Of a stretch of DNA of 64,000 nucleotides, positions 40,631 to 48,527 are shown one piece after another. The position numbers were made by a program, and so were the translations under genes. Every line of letters begins with the position of its first letter. Within the stretch, counting starts at the first letter, position 1. Origin of the DNA: Tautonia sociabilis (lineage in GTDB: Bacteria; Planctomycetota; Planctomycetia; Isosphaerales; Isosphaeraceae); assembly GCF_003977685.1 (NCBI RefSeq), contig NZ_RYZH01000041.1, positions 1 to 64,000 on the forward strand, in the 5' to 3' direction. The notes under the pieces are model-generated. The model made no database searches. It saw nothing but the letters and a program-made list of their open reading frames with translations, and had not been told where the DNA came from.

Positions 40631-41770
40631 TCAGTAGGTCCGGCCCAGGTGCTCGACGATCGCCCGCTTGACCTCCAGCGGGTCGAGCTCGCCGACCTGG
40701 CGGTTGATCACCTTGCCGCCGGGGGCGATGAGCAGGGTGTAGGGAACGGGGCCGGGCCAGGAGGGGTCGAGGGCCTCGGCGAAGGCGTCGCGGTCGTCGG
40801 CGTCGAGGATGTAGTTGGTGGAGGAGACGTGGTGCTTGCGCAGGACGTCGAGCGCCTTGTCGCGGTGCTCCGGATCGTCCAGGCTGATGGTGATCATCCG
40901 GAAGTCGCGCTGGCGGTACATCCGGTTGATGGTGACCAGCTCGGGAAGCTCGGCCACGCAGGGGCCGCACCAGGTGGCCCAGAGATTGACCAGGAGCAGG
41001 TCGTCGGTGTCGTTGCTGGCCAGCTCGGCGACGGCCTCCAGGCCGATCGGCTCGATCGCGACGGGCTCGGCGTCCCATCGGGCGAGGGATTCCCGGGCGC
41101 TGGCTCGCTTATCGGCCCATTTGGTTGAGCAGCCGAAGACGCGAGTGGTCGGATGCGGGACCGGCCGGCCGGCGAGCAGGGCCTCGACGGCGTCGATCGC
41201 GTCGTGCGAGGAGACCTCCTTCACTTCCGAGTCGTCGAAGCGGCCCTGATAGCGCAGGGCGCGGTCGCGGTCGAAGATGAACACGTGCGGCGTCGCCAGC
41301 ACGCCGAAGGCCCGGGACGTCTCCTGCGTTTCGCCGTCGTAGAGATAGGGGTAGTTGAAGCCGTGATCCTGGGCACGGATCTTCATCTCCTCGAACGAGT
41401 CGCCGAGGTCGGTGTAGCCGAGCTCATCGAGCCGCACCGCCAGCGGGTCGTTCGGCGAGATGGCGACCAGCGCGACCCCCTTGTCCTCGTAATCGTCGAG
41501 CAGGCGGGCGATCCGGCCCTCGTAGGCCTGGGCGGTCGGGCAGTGGTTGCAGGTGAAGACGACGACGAGCACCTCGGCGTCGGCGAAGTCGCCCGGGGTG
41601 TAGGTCTTGCCGTCCACGCCGGGCAGGCGGAAGTCGGGCAGAGGGGCCCCGATCGGCAAGGGGGTCACGTCCTCGGCCCGGGAGGTCGACGCTGAGGTCG
41701 CGGCCAGGGCCGTCGCGGCGGCGAGGGCGAGGGCGAGGGCGAGAGGGATGGGAGGCGGTCGGAGGGTCAT
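40631..41770 (-). CDS. Double redoxin-domain protein (AhpC/TSA-like plus TlpA-like)
   Basis: A 379-residue exported protein with two thioredoxin folds. The signal peptide has an LALALALA core built from a six-base DNA repeat. The first domain (about 37-200) is AhpC/TSA-like with FTCNHCPTA (C74, C77). The second (about 232-379) is TlpA/thioredoxin-like with WCGPC (C268, C271). A periplasmic role in thiol redox or cytochrome maturation is plausible but unproven. Between them, C214 in FGCSTKWADK resembles the end of the first family. It is convergent with the HAF gene; its promoter lies in the 543-bp divergent region. Confidence 0.85.
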   Translation of the reverse strand: MTLRPPPIPLALALALAAATALAATSASTSRAEDVTPLPIGAPLPDFRLPGVDGKTYTPGDFADAEVLVVVFTCNHCPTAQAYEGRIARLLDDYEDKGVALVAISPNDPLAVRLDELGYTDLGDSFEEMKIRAQDHGFNYPYLYDGETQETSRAFGVLATPHVFIFDRDRALRYQGRFDDSEVKEVSSHDAIDAVEALLAGRPVPHPTTRVFGCSTKWADKRASARESLARWDAEPVAIEPIGLEAVAELASNDTDDLLLVNLWATWCGPCVAELPELVTINRMYRQRDFRMITISLDDPEHRDKALDVLRKHHVSSTNYILDADDRDAFAEALDPSWPGPVPYTLLIAPGGKVINRQVGELDPLEVKRAIVEHLGRTY

Positions 41771-41951
41771 CGTCGGTGTCTCCCCGGGCGGTTGGGTCGG
41801 GTCGGGTCAATTCGGGATGGGATGAAATGGGCCCGGCCGTAGTGTGGCACGGCCGGGTCCGTCTGCCAAGGGCCGCGCCGCCTCCAGTCCCGAGTACGAC
41901 GGATGACTCCCCGGATTCGGGACCCGAAATGGAAAGCGACGCTATATGTGC

Positions 41952-41980
41952 TTGATCTGGTACGACCGGACTTGTATATT
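41952..41980 (+). promoter_or_regulatory. Sigma-70-type promoter for lipoprotein / DUF1559 genes
   Basis: TTGATC (41952-41957), a 17-bp gap and TATATT (41975-41980; 5 of 6 match). Transcription would begin near 41987, directly before an inverted repeat, and give a leader of about 330 nt before the small lipoprotein at 42314. Confidence 0.65.
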
Positions 41981-41992
41981 GGCCCCGCGCGT

Positions 41993-42060
41993 GGGTTATC
42001 AAAGGTCACGCGGTTGCATAACCCTCAACGCTGGCTGAGATTGAGATCACTCGATCTCAA
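41993..42060 (+). promoter_or_regulatory. Two inverted repeats in the leader (operator or RNA hairpins)
   Basis: GGGTTAT (41993-41999) and ATAACCC (42018-42024) are inverted, 18 nt apart. TTGAGAT (42041-42047) and ATCTCAA (42054-42060) are inverted with a 6-nt loop. The first begins a few bases after the predicted start site. They could be repressor sites or 5'-UTR structures controlling the downstream genes. Confidence 0.5.
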
Positions 42061-42313
42061 CTTCTCCTGACAGCGATTCTCCGCGAGCGATCGGTTCAGC
42101 CGACCGGCCCATCTGGGCCGGACAACGGGTCGGGATCGCCAGATTTCGTTCAGGTCGTCGATCGATTCGCCCTTGCCCCGGGTGCGTCGTGGGGAGGGGG
42201 TTGATGCGCCCGGCCGATGGGCCGGGCGACGGGCAGGGATCGGCCGTCACCTCGCACCGGGCACCGGATCCCAACCCGGAATTCCGAGGCGATTTTCCCA
42301 GAGGACATCATCC

Positions 42314-42511
42314 ATGCCACAGGCATCGAGCAACGGTCCCCGGAGCGTGATGCTCCGCACATCGGCGGCGCTGGCCCTGGCGATCGTGCCGCTCTCGGGC
42401 TGCGGGGGAAGTCCGAAGGAGGGGACGATCATGGAGGACCAGGCCCCGGAGATCACCGAGGCCAACAACGCCATGGAGGAGTTCGCCAAGAGTCAGGGCA
42501 AGGCGCCGTAG
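42314..42511 (+). CDS. Small lipoprotein
   Basis: A 65-residue predicted lipoprotein. Its hydrophobic signal segment (about 13-27) ends in the lipobox LSGC with C30 as the lipidated residue, followed by GGSPKEG and an acidic/amphipathic tail of 30 residues. Small lipoproteins of this kind often lie beside DUF1559 genes in planctomycetes, and one follows 140 bp later. Function unknown. ATG at 42314; a second ATG at 42350 would leave a shorter but still complete signal. Confidence 0.75.
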   Translation: MPQASSNGPRSVMLRTSAALALAIVPLSGCGGSPKEGTIMEDQAPEITEANNAMEEFAKSQGKAP

Positions 42512-42650
42512 GCGCCGTGATCGTCGGGGTTCTGGCCGCTCGGCGCGGCCTGGGGTCCTTCTCCTGTCGCCCCGGATGCTCGCAAGCGCCCTCGAGGACG
42601 GGATCCGGCCGTGGTCGCCGGCTCCCCAGCGATTCCCCGGAGGTCATCAC

Positions 42651-43733
42651 ATGCAGTGTTCACGGATTGTGTTCGGCCGTCGTCTCGGATTCACCCTGAT
42701 CGAGTTGCTGGTGGTCATCGCCATCATCGGCGTCCTCATCGCCCTCCTGCTGCCGGCCGTGCAAGCGGCTCGAGAGGCCGCGCGACGCTCGCAGTGCACC
42801 AACAATCTGAAGCAGATCGGCCTGGGCCTGCACAACTACCACAGCGCCAACGGCAGCTTCCCGATGGGCAGCTCCCGCAACGTGGTCCACCCCGACGGCA
42901 ACGGCTGGCGAACCGAGGGCTGGAGCAGCTGGAGCGTGCACGCGATGCTGCTGCCCTACCTGGAGCAGGCCCCGCTGCACGCGGCCGCCAACTTCAACTG
43001 GGCGCCGGAGTGGGCCAACAACCCTTGTTACTTCATCAACTCGACGGTCTCCAACAGCATCGTCAGCACGTTCCTCTGCCCGTCGGACCCCAACTCCCCC
43101 CGCCCGGGCCCGTGGCTGAACAACTATGTGGCCAGCCAGGGAACGTCGACCTTCGAGGTCCCGTACTGGTACGGGGAGGGCACCGAGGTCAGCGGCCTGT
43201 TCGCCCACTACACGAGGGCCTACGGCATGGACTCGATGCTCGACGGCTCGTCGAACACGATCGCCTTCTCGGAGATCCTCGTCAACCCGCCCCAGGCGCG
43301 CGGCCGGGGCAGGTCGACCGGGAATGTCAGCGGCACAACGGCGCACAATCGCTTCGACATCCAGGAGCTGGCCGACCCCCTCACCGCCTACCGCAACGAC
43401 ACGAACATCTGCACGACCGAGTACCAGAACCAACCGCCAGGCAACGGCCCCGGGTCCCGCTGGTCGACCGGGGCGATGGGCTACACCATCTTCAACACGA
43501 TCGTGCCACCCAACGGGGGCGGCCAGATCAAGTGGAGCGCCTGCCGAGTCGGCTGCTGCCGCCAGGCCCAGCACGCGAACTACGTCAACGCCATGAGCAA
43601 CCACTCGGGAGGGTGCAACGTCCTGATGGGCGATGGCAGCGTCCGGTTCGTCAAGGACTCGGTCAACCTGGCCGTCTGGTGGGGCCTGGGCACCAAGGCC
43701 GGCGGCGAGGTCATCTCGTCCGACCAGTACTGA
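42651..43733 (+). CDS. DUF1559 type IV-pilin-like protein
   Basis: A 360-residue protein of the large planctomycete DUF1559 family. The N-terminus has the prepilin cleavage/helix motif GFTLIELLVVIAIIG, followed by the family's LLLPAVQAAREAARRSQC and NNLKQIGLGLHNYH. The C-terminus GDGSVRFVKDSVNLAVW is the usual end. These proteins are thought to be pseudopilins or surface filaments of unknown function. CGGAGG precedes the ATG at 42651. Together with the small lipoprotein and the promoter at 41952 it probably forms a transcription unit. Confidence 0.93.
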   Translation: MQCSRIVFGRRLGFTLIELLVVIAIIGVLIALLLPAVQAAREAARRSQCTNNLKQIGLGLHNYHSANGSFPMGSSRNVVHPDGNGWRTEGWSSWSVHAMLLPYLEQAPLHAAANFNWAPEWANNPCYFINSTVSNSIVSTFLCPSDPNSPRPGPWLNNYVASQGTSTFEVPYWYGEGTEVSGLFAHYTRAYGMDSMLDGSSNTIAFSEILVNPPQARGRGRSTGNVSGTTAHNRFDIQELADPLTAYRNDTNICTTEYQNQPPGNGPGSRWSTGAMGYTIFNTIVPPNGGGQIKWSACRVGCCRQAQHANYVNAMSNHSGGCNVLMGDGSVRFVKDSVNLAVWWGLGTKAGGEVISSDQY

Positions 43734-44043
43734 CCGGATCCCAGTCCGACCGGCCGATCCGCCCGACTCGCCGCTCCCCTCCCGGGCGTCCGGCAGGCAG
43801 GGCCGGATTGGCTCGATCGGACCGGATCCGATCCGATTCGATTCGATTCGATTCGACGGGGGGGCCGGTCGCGGTTGAGCACCGGCGCCTCCGGTTGTTT
43901 CCCCCGATCATTCGATCCGCTTCCTCGACGCGAAGACGTCCGCCCCCGAGACCCCACATCGGCCCCCGTCCGGATCGGATCGCGCCGGGCTGCTCGGGAG
44001 GGCCAGGGGCCGGGCGGGGCGGGCCGAAGGAGGGAGGCCGCCC
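43734..44043. other. Intergenic region with (GATYC) pentamer tract
   Basis: Between DUF1559 and a membrane protein on the same strand. At 43825-43854 six tandem GATCC/GATTC units form a microsatellite. AAGGAGG at 44027-44033 is the ribosome site of the next gene. No promoter or gene is evident. Confidence 0.5.
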
Positions 44044-44886
44044 TTGAATCCCGATCCTGACGCCCCGACACCGACACCGACATCGACATCAACACCAACA
44101 CCAACATCGACGGCCGACGCCCCCGAGGCGGTTGTCTTGAACTCCACCCCGGACCCGGCCATCCCGGCGGTCGGAGCCTCCCGCACCTGGGCCTTCGCCC
44201 TGGCGGCCGGCCTGCTCGCCGGAGGGCTGGCCGCGGCGGCCGTCGAGGGGACGTATCAGACCTTCCGGCCCGGGCTGGTGCCCGAGGTCATCAATGGGGA
44301 GACCAACATGGTCGCCCCCCCTCACGAGATCGCCAGGGCGACCCGGCAGAATGCCTCCCTGAGCTTCGGCCTGATGGGTGGCTTGCTCGGCCTGGCGATG
44401 GGCTGGGCCGGCGGGCTCGCGGGCCGGTCGGGCCGGGGGCCGACGGCGAGGGCGGCGCTGCTGGGCCTGGTTGTCGGCCTGGCGGCGACGGCCCTGGCCT
44501 CCTTCCTGGTCATCCCCGCCTATTTTGAATATGACACGCAGGTGCAGGCCAACCAGGGAGAAAACCTGATCATCCCCCTGCTCGTCCACGTTGGCTCCTG
44601 GGCGGCGGCCGGCGCGGCGGGGGGCCTGGCCTTCGGGGTCGGCCTGGGCGGGACGGCCCGGGGGTTGGGGGCCCGGACGGCGATCGGGGGCCTGACCGGC
44701 GCGGCGGTCGGCGCCGTCGCCTATGAGCTGATCGGCGGCATCGCCTTCCCGATGGCCAAGACTCCCCAGCCGTTCGCCGAGCAGCTGGTCCCCCGGGCGC
44801 TGGCGATGCTGCTCACCTGCACCTTCGCCTCGGCGCTGGCCGCGTTCTCGGCCGTCGACGCCGAGCGGGGTCGCCGACCGACCTGA
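44044..44886 (+). CDS. Multi-pass membrane protein, unknown
   Basis: A 280-residue protein I do not recognise. The N-terminal 35 residues are a Pro/Thr/Ser run (PTPTPTSTSTPTPTS) encoded by a six-base tandem repeat (44066-44112), then six or so hydrophobic segments from about 48 on, rich in Ala and Gly. The protein is likely an integral membrane protein with a cytoplasmic, flexible N-terminus. The start is TTG at 44044, supported by AAGGAGG 10 nt upstream; no ATG fits as well. It is convergent with the Gfo/Idh gene. Confidence 0.65.
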   Translation: MNPDPDAPTPTPTSTSTPTPTSTADAPEAVVLNSTPDPAIPAVGASRTWAFALAAGLLAGGLAAAAVEGTYQTFRPGLVPEVINGETNMVAPPHEIARATRQNASLSFGLMGGLLGLAMGWAGGLAGRSGRGPTARAALLGLVVGLAATALASFLVIPAYFEYDTQVQANQGENLIIPLLVHVGSWAAAGAAGGLAFGVGLGGTARGLGARTAIGGLTGAAVGAVAYELIGGIAFPMAKTPQPFAEQLVPRALAMLLTCTFASALAAFSAVDAERGRRPT

Positions 44887-44916
44887 TCGGGCCGGTCCGA
44901 TCGCGGTGACGGAGGG

Positions 44917-44943
44917 CGGCCGGGGCCGAGGGCGCCCCGGCCG
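44917..44943. terminator. Bidirectional terminator hairpin
   Basis: CGGCCGGGG (44917-44925) and CCCCGGCCG (44935-44943) form a perfect 9-bp stem around a 9-nt loop. The direct repeat GTCCGATCGCGG lies on each side (44896 and 44947). Located between convergent genes. Confidence 0.65.
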
Positions 44944-44972
44944 GCCGTCCGATCGCGGCGCTTGCCGCCGGG

Positions 44973-46295
44973 TCAGACGGTATACGGCTCCCGCTCGGGC
45001 CGGGAGCGGAGGCCGTTGGCCTCGTCGTCGTTGATGAACTCCTCGCGGTCGGGGTCGATCCGCAGGGTCCGGCCGAGCACCCAGGACAGCGCCGCCGCGT
45101 GGCAGGCGATGTGCGAGTGCCTCATGATCGAGGAGTTCGCCGCGGTGGTGCCGCGGGATCGGATCGCCGCGAACCAGTCCTTGGCGTGGGCGCCCACGTC
45201 GAGGCCGACCTGGGGGTTGGCCGAGAAGTCGGCCACCTCGGCGCGGAGCGAGGAGGGCTCGACGACGATGCCGCCGTTGTCTCCCGTCTCCACCCAGCCC
45301 TCCTCGCCCACGAACCGCACCGGGCAGGTGCCCAGCTCGTTGATCCAGCCCTTGCGGTCGCCGAAGGGGTCGTCGAGGAAGTCGAGGATGATCTCGACGC
45401 CGTCCTCGTAGCGGCAGGTGATGCGGTGTTCGGCCGGCTCGTACTCGACGGGCATCGTGTCGTCGGCTCCCTTGGCCTGCTGGCAGAGGTCCAGGGTGTG
45501 GGCGGCCCAGTCGAGCAGCCGGGCGCCGGAGTCGAAGTCCCAGTAGCCTCGCCAGCGTCCCTGGACGTAGGCCTCGTTGTAGGGGCGCCACGGCGCCGGG
45601 CCGAGCCAGCGGTCCCAGTCGCAGACGTCAACCGGCGGGGTCGGCTCACCGGGGAGCCAGGAATTGTCGAGCGTCGGCCGGTAGACGGAGGCGTACAGCG
45701 TTTTGAGCGTCCCGAGCTTGCCGCTGGTGGCCAGCTCGACCGCCTTCTGGAAGTTGGCCACGCTCCGGCGCTGGGTGCCGGCCTGGAAGACGCGGCCGGT
45801 CTGGCGAAAGGTGTCGTCGAGCTTCTGGCAGATCTCGATGGTCAGGCCGCACGGTTTCTCGCTGTAGACGTCTTTGCCCGCCTTCGCGGCCATGATGGAG
45901 GCGGGGCCGTGCCAGCGGTCGCCGGTGGCGATGAGCAGGGCGTCGAGGTCGGGGCGGTCGAGCAATTCGTGGAAGTCTCGGGTGACGGTGCAATCGGCGT
46001 TGCCGTAGTGCTCATCCACGAGCTTCTTGCCGTTCTCCCGCCGCGACCGCTGCACGTCGCAGACGGTGACGCACTGCATGTCGTCGAGGGGCAGCATGGC
46101 CTTCATCACGTAGGTGCATCTCGGGCCGAACCCGATGACGCCCATCGTGATCCGCTCCGACGCCGCCTTCCTCCCCGGCTGCCGGCCCAGGGCCGAGGCG
46201 GGCACGATCCAGGGCATCGCCATCGCCCCGCCGGCGGCGGCCATCGAGCCCCTGAGCCAGTCGCGTCGCGTCGGCTTGATCGGTGTCATACCCAT
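44973..46295 (-). CDS. Gfo/Idh/MocA-family oxidoreductase, Tat-exported
   Basis: A 440-residue NAD(P)-dependent sugar-type oxidoreductase. A twin-arginine signal (RRDWLRGSMAAAGGAM) sends it to the periplasm. The Rossmann start is MGVIGFGPR, and the EKPCGL motif (EKP) and later GARLLDWAAHTLDL (about 250) follow the family. Exported Gfo/Idh proteins are abundant in planctomycetes and bind their cofactor before export; substrates are unknown, perhaps sugars released by surface hydrolases. ATG at 46295 has AGGAG 11 nt upstream, and a second ATG at 46289 is close. Convergent with the unknown membrane protein. Confidence 0.9.
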   Translation of the reverse strand: MGMTPIKPTRRDWLRGSMAAAGGAMAMPWIVPASALGRQPGRKAASERITMGVIGFGPRCTYVMKAMLPLDDMQCVTVCDVQRSRRENGKKLVDEHYGNADCTVTRDFHELLDRPDLDALLIATGDRWHGPASIMAAKAGKDVYSEKPCGLTIEICQKLDDTFRQTGRVFQAGTQRRSVANFQKAVELATSGKLGTLKTLYASVYRPTLDNSWLPGEPTPPVDVCDWDRWLGPAPWRPYNEAYVQGRWRGYWDFDSGARLLDWAAHTLDLCQQAKGADDTMPVEYEPAEHRITCRYEDGVEIILDFLDDPFGDRKGWINELGTCPVRFVGEEGWVETGDNGGIVVEPSSLRAEVADFSANPQVGLDVGAHAKDWFAAIRSRGTTAANSSIMRHSHIACHAAALSWVLGRTLRIDPDREEFINDDEANGLRSRPEREPYTV

Positions 46296-46912
46296 GATGA
46301 CATATGCTCCTGACTCAAAGAGGAAGCGGGGAAGAGTCCGGGGAGCCCCTCCTCCCGGCCGCCGATGCCTCGGGTCCGGCTCGCCCCGGCCCCCTGGTCC
46401 GCCCGGACCCGATCCGGCCCGTCGAGACCGGATTCCGGGAGGGGCCGGTGTGCCGAGCCTGCGCACCCTCGCCGACCGGCTCCAGCCCCTATCTCACCCG
46501 GTCCCGGGCTCCGCGGCAACGGCCCGGCCAGGAGATTCTTGGCATCGGGTCCAACGTCAACGCGATGGAGTTGATCCTGGAAGCGATCGGGAACCTGTGT
46601 GCACGCTTGACAAGTGAATATCGGAGCAGTTCCTTCGCCGCGAGAGTCGAGGCGCGACGAACGGCTCGACGTCGTGACGCCGCGGGGCCACGGGCCTGCC
46701 TGGCTGATGGGAACCATCCGCGCGGCGGTCCCCCGTGGCAGGGTGATCTGGCGGCCGACGCGGTCGGCCTCGAGGGCGAGCAGGCGGCGGCGCAGATCGT
46801 TGGGGGCGAGGCGTTCCCTTGGGAGTGTGACCTCCGGACGGTCGGGTCCGTTCGGCTCGGCTCGGCTCGGTTCGGTTCGGCTCGTCTCGGCCCGGCCCGG
46901 TCCTGGCCGGGG
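46296..46912. other. Intergenic region with YTCGG pentamer tract
   Basis: About 620 bp upstream of Gfo/Idh and downstream of a minus-strand membrane-protein gene. No gene is seen. At 46851-46900 about ten tandem TTCGG/CTCGG/CCCGG units form a microsatellite close to the membrane-protein stop. A plus-strand TTGACA at 46607 lacks a spaced -10. Confidence 0.5.
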
Positions 46913-48031
46913 TCAGGCCGTCTCGCCGCCGTCGCTGGGGGGCGAAGCGTCCGCCACGACGGCGGTGGGCCCGCCGCGACGGGCGCGGAGGCCGGCGAGG
47001 AAGAGGGCCGACTGGCCGGCGACGATCGCGACGAGAAACGCGGCGGCGTCGGCCGCCAGGATCGGCCCCGCTCCCATCTCCTGGCCGTCCCAGGAGACGG
47101 TCAGGAACAGGTGCAGGGACACGGCGAACAGGAAGGCCAGCAGCAGGTATCCCAGCAGCGAGTCGGTCAGCCGGAGCGGCCGGAACGGGTTGTCGTGCGG
47201 GTAGAGCCGCATCGAGTTGTGGCCGATGGCGATCCGGACGCGCACGGAGACGAGCAGGCCGATGCCGCAGGTCACGAGCAACAGCGTCGTGAACAGGATC
47301 GGCCCGTAGGTCTCGGCCAGCTCCGGCGGGATATCCACCCTCGCGTCGTCGGCGATCTGCCCGAACGACGAGAGGGCCTCGAACGTGGAGAAGGTCATCA
47401 ACCCGACGAACGAGAGCGTGCCGATCAGGTCCTGGTTGCACCCCTTGAGCGTCTCGTGGACGTGCTGCTCCCACTGCTCCCGGCCGACCTCCTCGAATTG
47501 GTCCTCCGCGATCCGAGTGCGGGCATAAGCCAGCACGTGCCGGTGGAACCGGGCGTCGATGAGCATCCAGACGATCACGATCCCCAGCCCGATCGCCGCC
47601 GCCACCGCCGGCGTCGCGTGCAGGGCCAGCGCCAGCACCGTGGCCGAGAACCCGGCGATCACGCTGGCCAGCAGGAAGTTCAGGTACGAAACCCCCAGGT
47701 AGTTCCTCCTCCCCGCCCGCTCCGGATCCCCCGCCCCCGCGAACGGCTTCCCTTGAATCAGTCGGGCGAAGAGCATCCCGTTGAGCGTCAGGCCCCCGTG
47801 CAGCCTCCCCATCCGCAACGCCAGCAGCAGCGAAGGCACCAGCACCATCACCGCATAGAAGGCGAACAGGTGGTCTTGCACCCGTCCCAGGCTCGGCGGC
47901 AGGCCGCCTTGCAGCGCGTTCTGCAGGAAAATCCCCATCGCCGCGTACACCGATCCGAGAAATGTGTACAGCTCCCGCCGCCGGTCGATGATCCCGTGGA
48001 TCTCCCGGGAGACGGTCTCGAAGTCGGTCAT
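46913..48031 (-). CDS. Eight-helix membrane protein, unknown
   Basis: A 372-residue integral membrane protein with no family known to me. After a soluble N-terminus (about 1-20, EIHGIIDRRRELY), eight or so helices occur (about 22-41, 55-75, 115-140, 143-165, 210-232, 255-280, 305-328, 332-355). Between the fourth and fifth is a cytoplasmic region of about 50 residues with charged, amphipathic helices (EDQFEEVGREQWEQHVHETLKG). No channel or enzyme signature is evident. The ATG at 48031 is preceded by no strong ribosome site. It is divergent from the small CxxC protein and the sulfatase. Confidence 0.75.
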   Translation of the reverse strand: MTDFETVSREIHGIIDRRRELYTFLGSVYAAMGIFLQNALQGGLPPSLGRVQDHLFAFYAVMVLVPSLLLALRMGRLHGGLTLNGMLFARLIQGKPFAGAGDPERAGRRNYLGVSYLNFLLASVIAGFSATVLALALHATPAVAAAIGLGIVIVWMLIDARFHRHVLAYARTRIAEDQFEEVGREQWEQHVHETLKGCNQDLIGTLSFVGLMTFSTFEALSSFGQIADDARVDIPPELAETYGPILFTTLLLVTCGIGLLVSVRVRIAIGHNSMRLYPHDNPFRPLRLTDSLLGYLLLAFLFAVSLHLFLTVSWDGQEMGAGPILAADAAAFLVAIVAGQSALFLAGLRARRGGPTAVVADASPPSDGGETA

Positions 48032-48289
48032 GATGCATGCCCCAGCGGCCGGCCGGATGCTCCTGCCTCCCGGCGACGTCCCCTCGCCAGGTTCCTCGCC
48101 GGCCGACCGATCATGACGCGCGTCCCGCACCTCCGCAAGTCATCCGAGGGGAGAGCCGGGCTCGATCGGATCGATCTCCCGAGTGTCCCCGGCGGCCTCT
48201 CCCCGACACTCCCCTGCCCTTCGCTCCTCGGTCGGGATAGGATGACCCGGACCCCGACCACGGCGGACCCGACCCATCGAGGGCGAGCG

Positions 48290-48496
48290 ATGTCCCGGGA
48301 CACCCGGCCGAAGCGCGACCGGCACGCGCTGAACGACGACGGCATGGTCCTCTGCAATCCCCGGGACAGGGAGGCCGCCCACCGGGCCGAGATGGAGGGG
48401 ATCGCCACGGAGAATCGCGCCGAGGTGACCTGCCGGACGTGCCGGGATCTCCTCCACCAGCAGGACCGGGACCGGAGGGATCGGGGAGCAGGCTGA
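48290..48496 (+). CDS. Small CxxC protein, hypothetical
   Basis: A 68-residue polar protein. An Arg/Lys-rich N-terminus precedes VLCNPRDREAAHRAEMEGIA and a C-terminal CRTCRDLL; the three cysteines plus a His could bind zinc. It is short, basic and probably cytoplasmic; I recall similar small proteins of this pattern but not a function. ATG at 48290. It precedes the sulfatase by 31 bp on the same strand and may share its transcript, which supports it being real despite its size. Alternative frames on the opposite strand are less protein-like. Confidence 0.6.
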   Translation: MSRDTRPKRDRHALNDDGMVLCNPRDREAAHRAEMEGIATENRAEVTCRTCRDLLHQQDRDRRDRGAG

Positions 48497-48527
48497 GGCG
48501 AGGCGACGATCTGGGGAGGGACGACTG

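Larger units (their letters stand above)
41771..42313. other. Divergent intergenic region with promoter and inverted repeats
   Basis: Contains a strong plus-strand promoter (41952-41980) and two inverted repeats listed below. The 330-nt leader it implies ends at the lipoprotein gene; no intervening gene is seen. GC is lower at 41940-42060. Confidence 0.6.

Noticed and set aside
46607..46612. TTGACA in the Gfo/Idh upstream region
   Set aside because: It reads on the plus strand away from Gfo/Idh, and no -10 or gene follows at a sensible distance.
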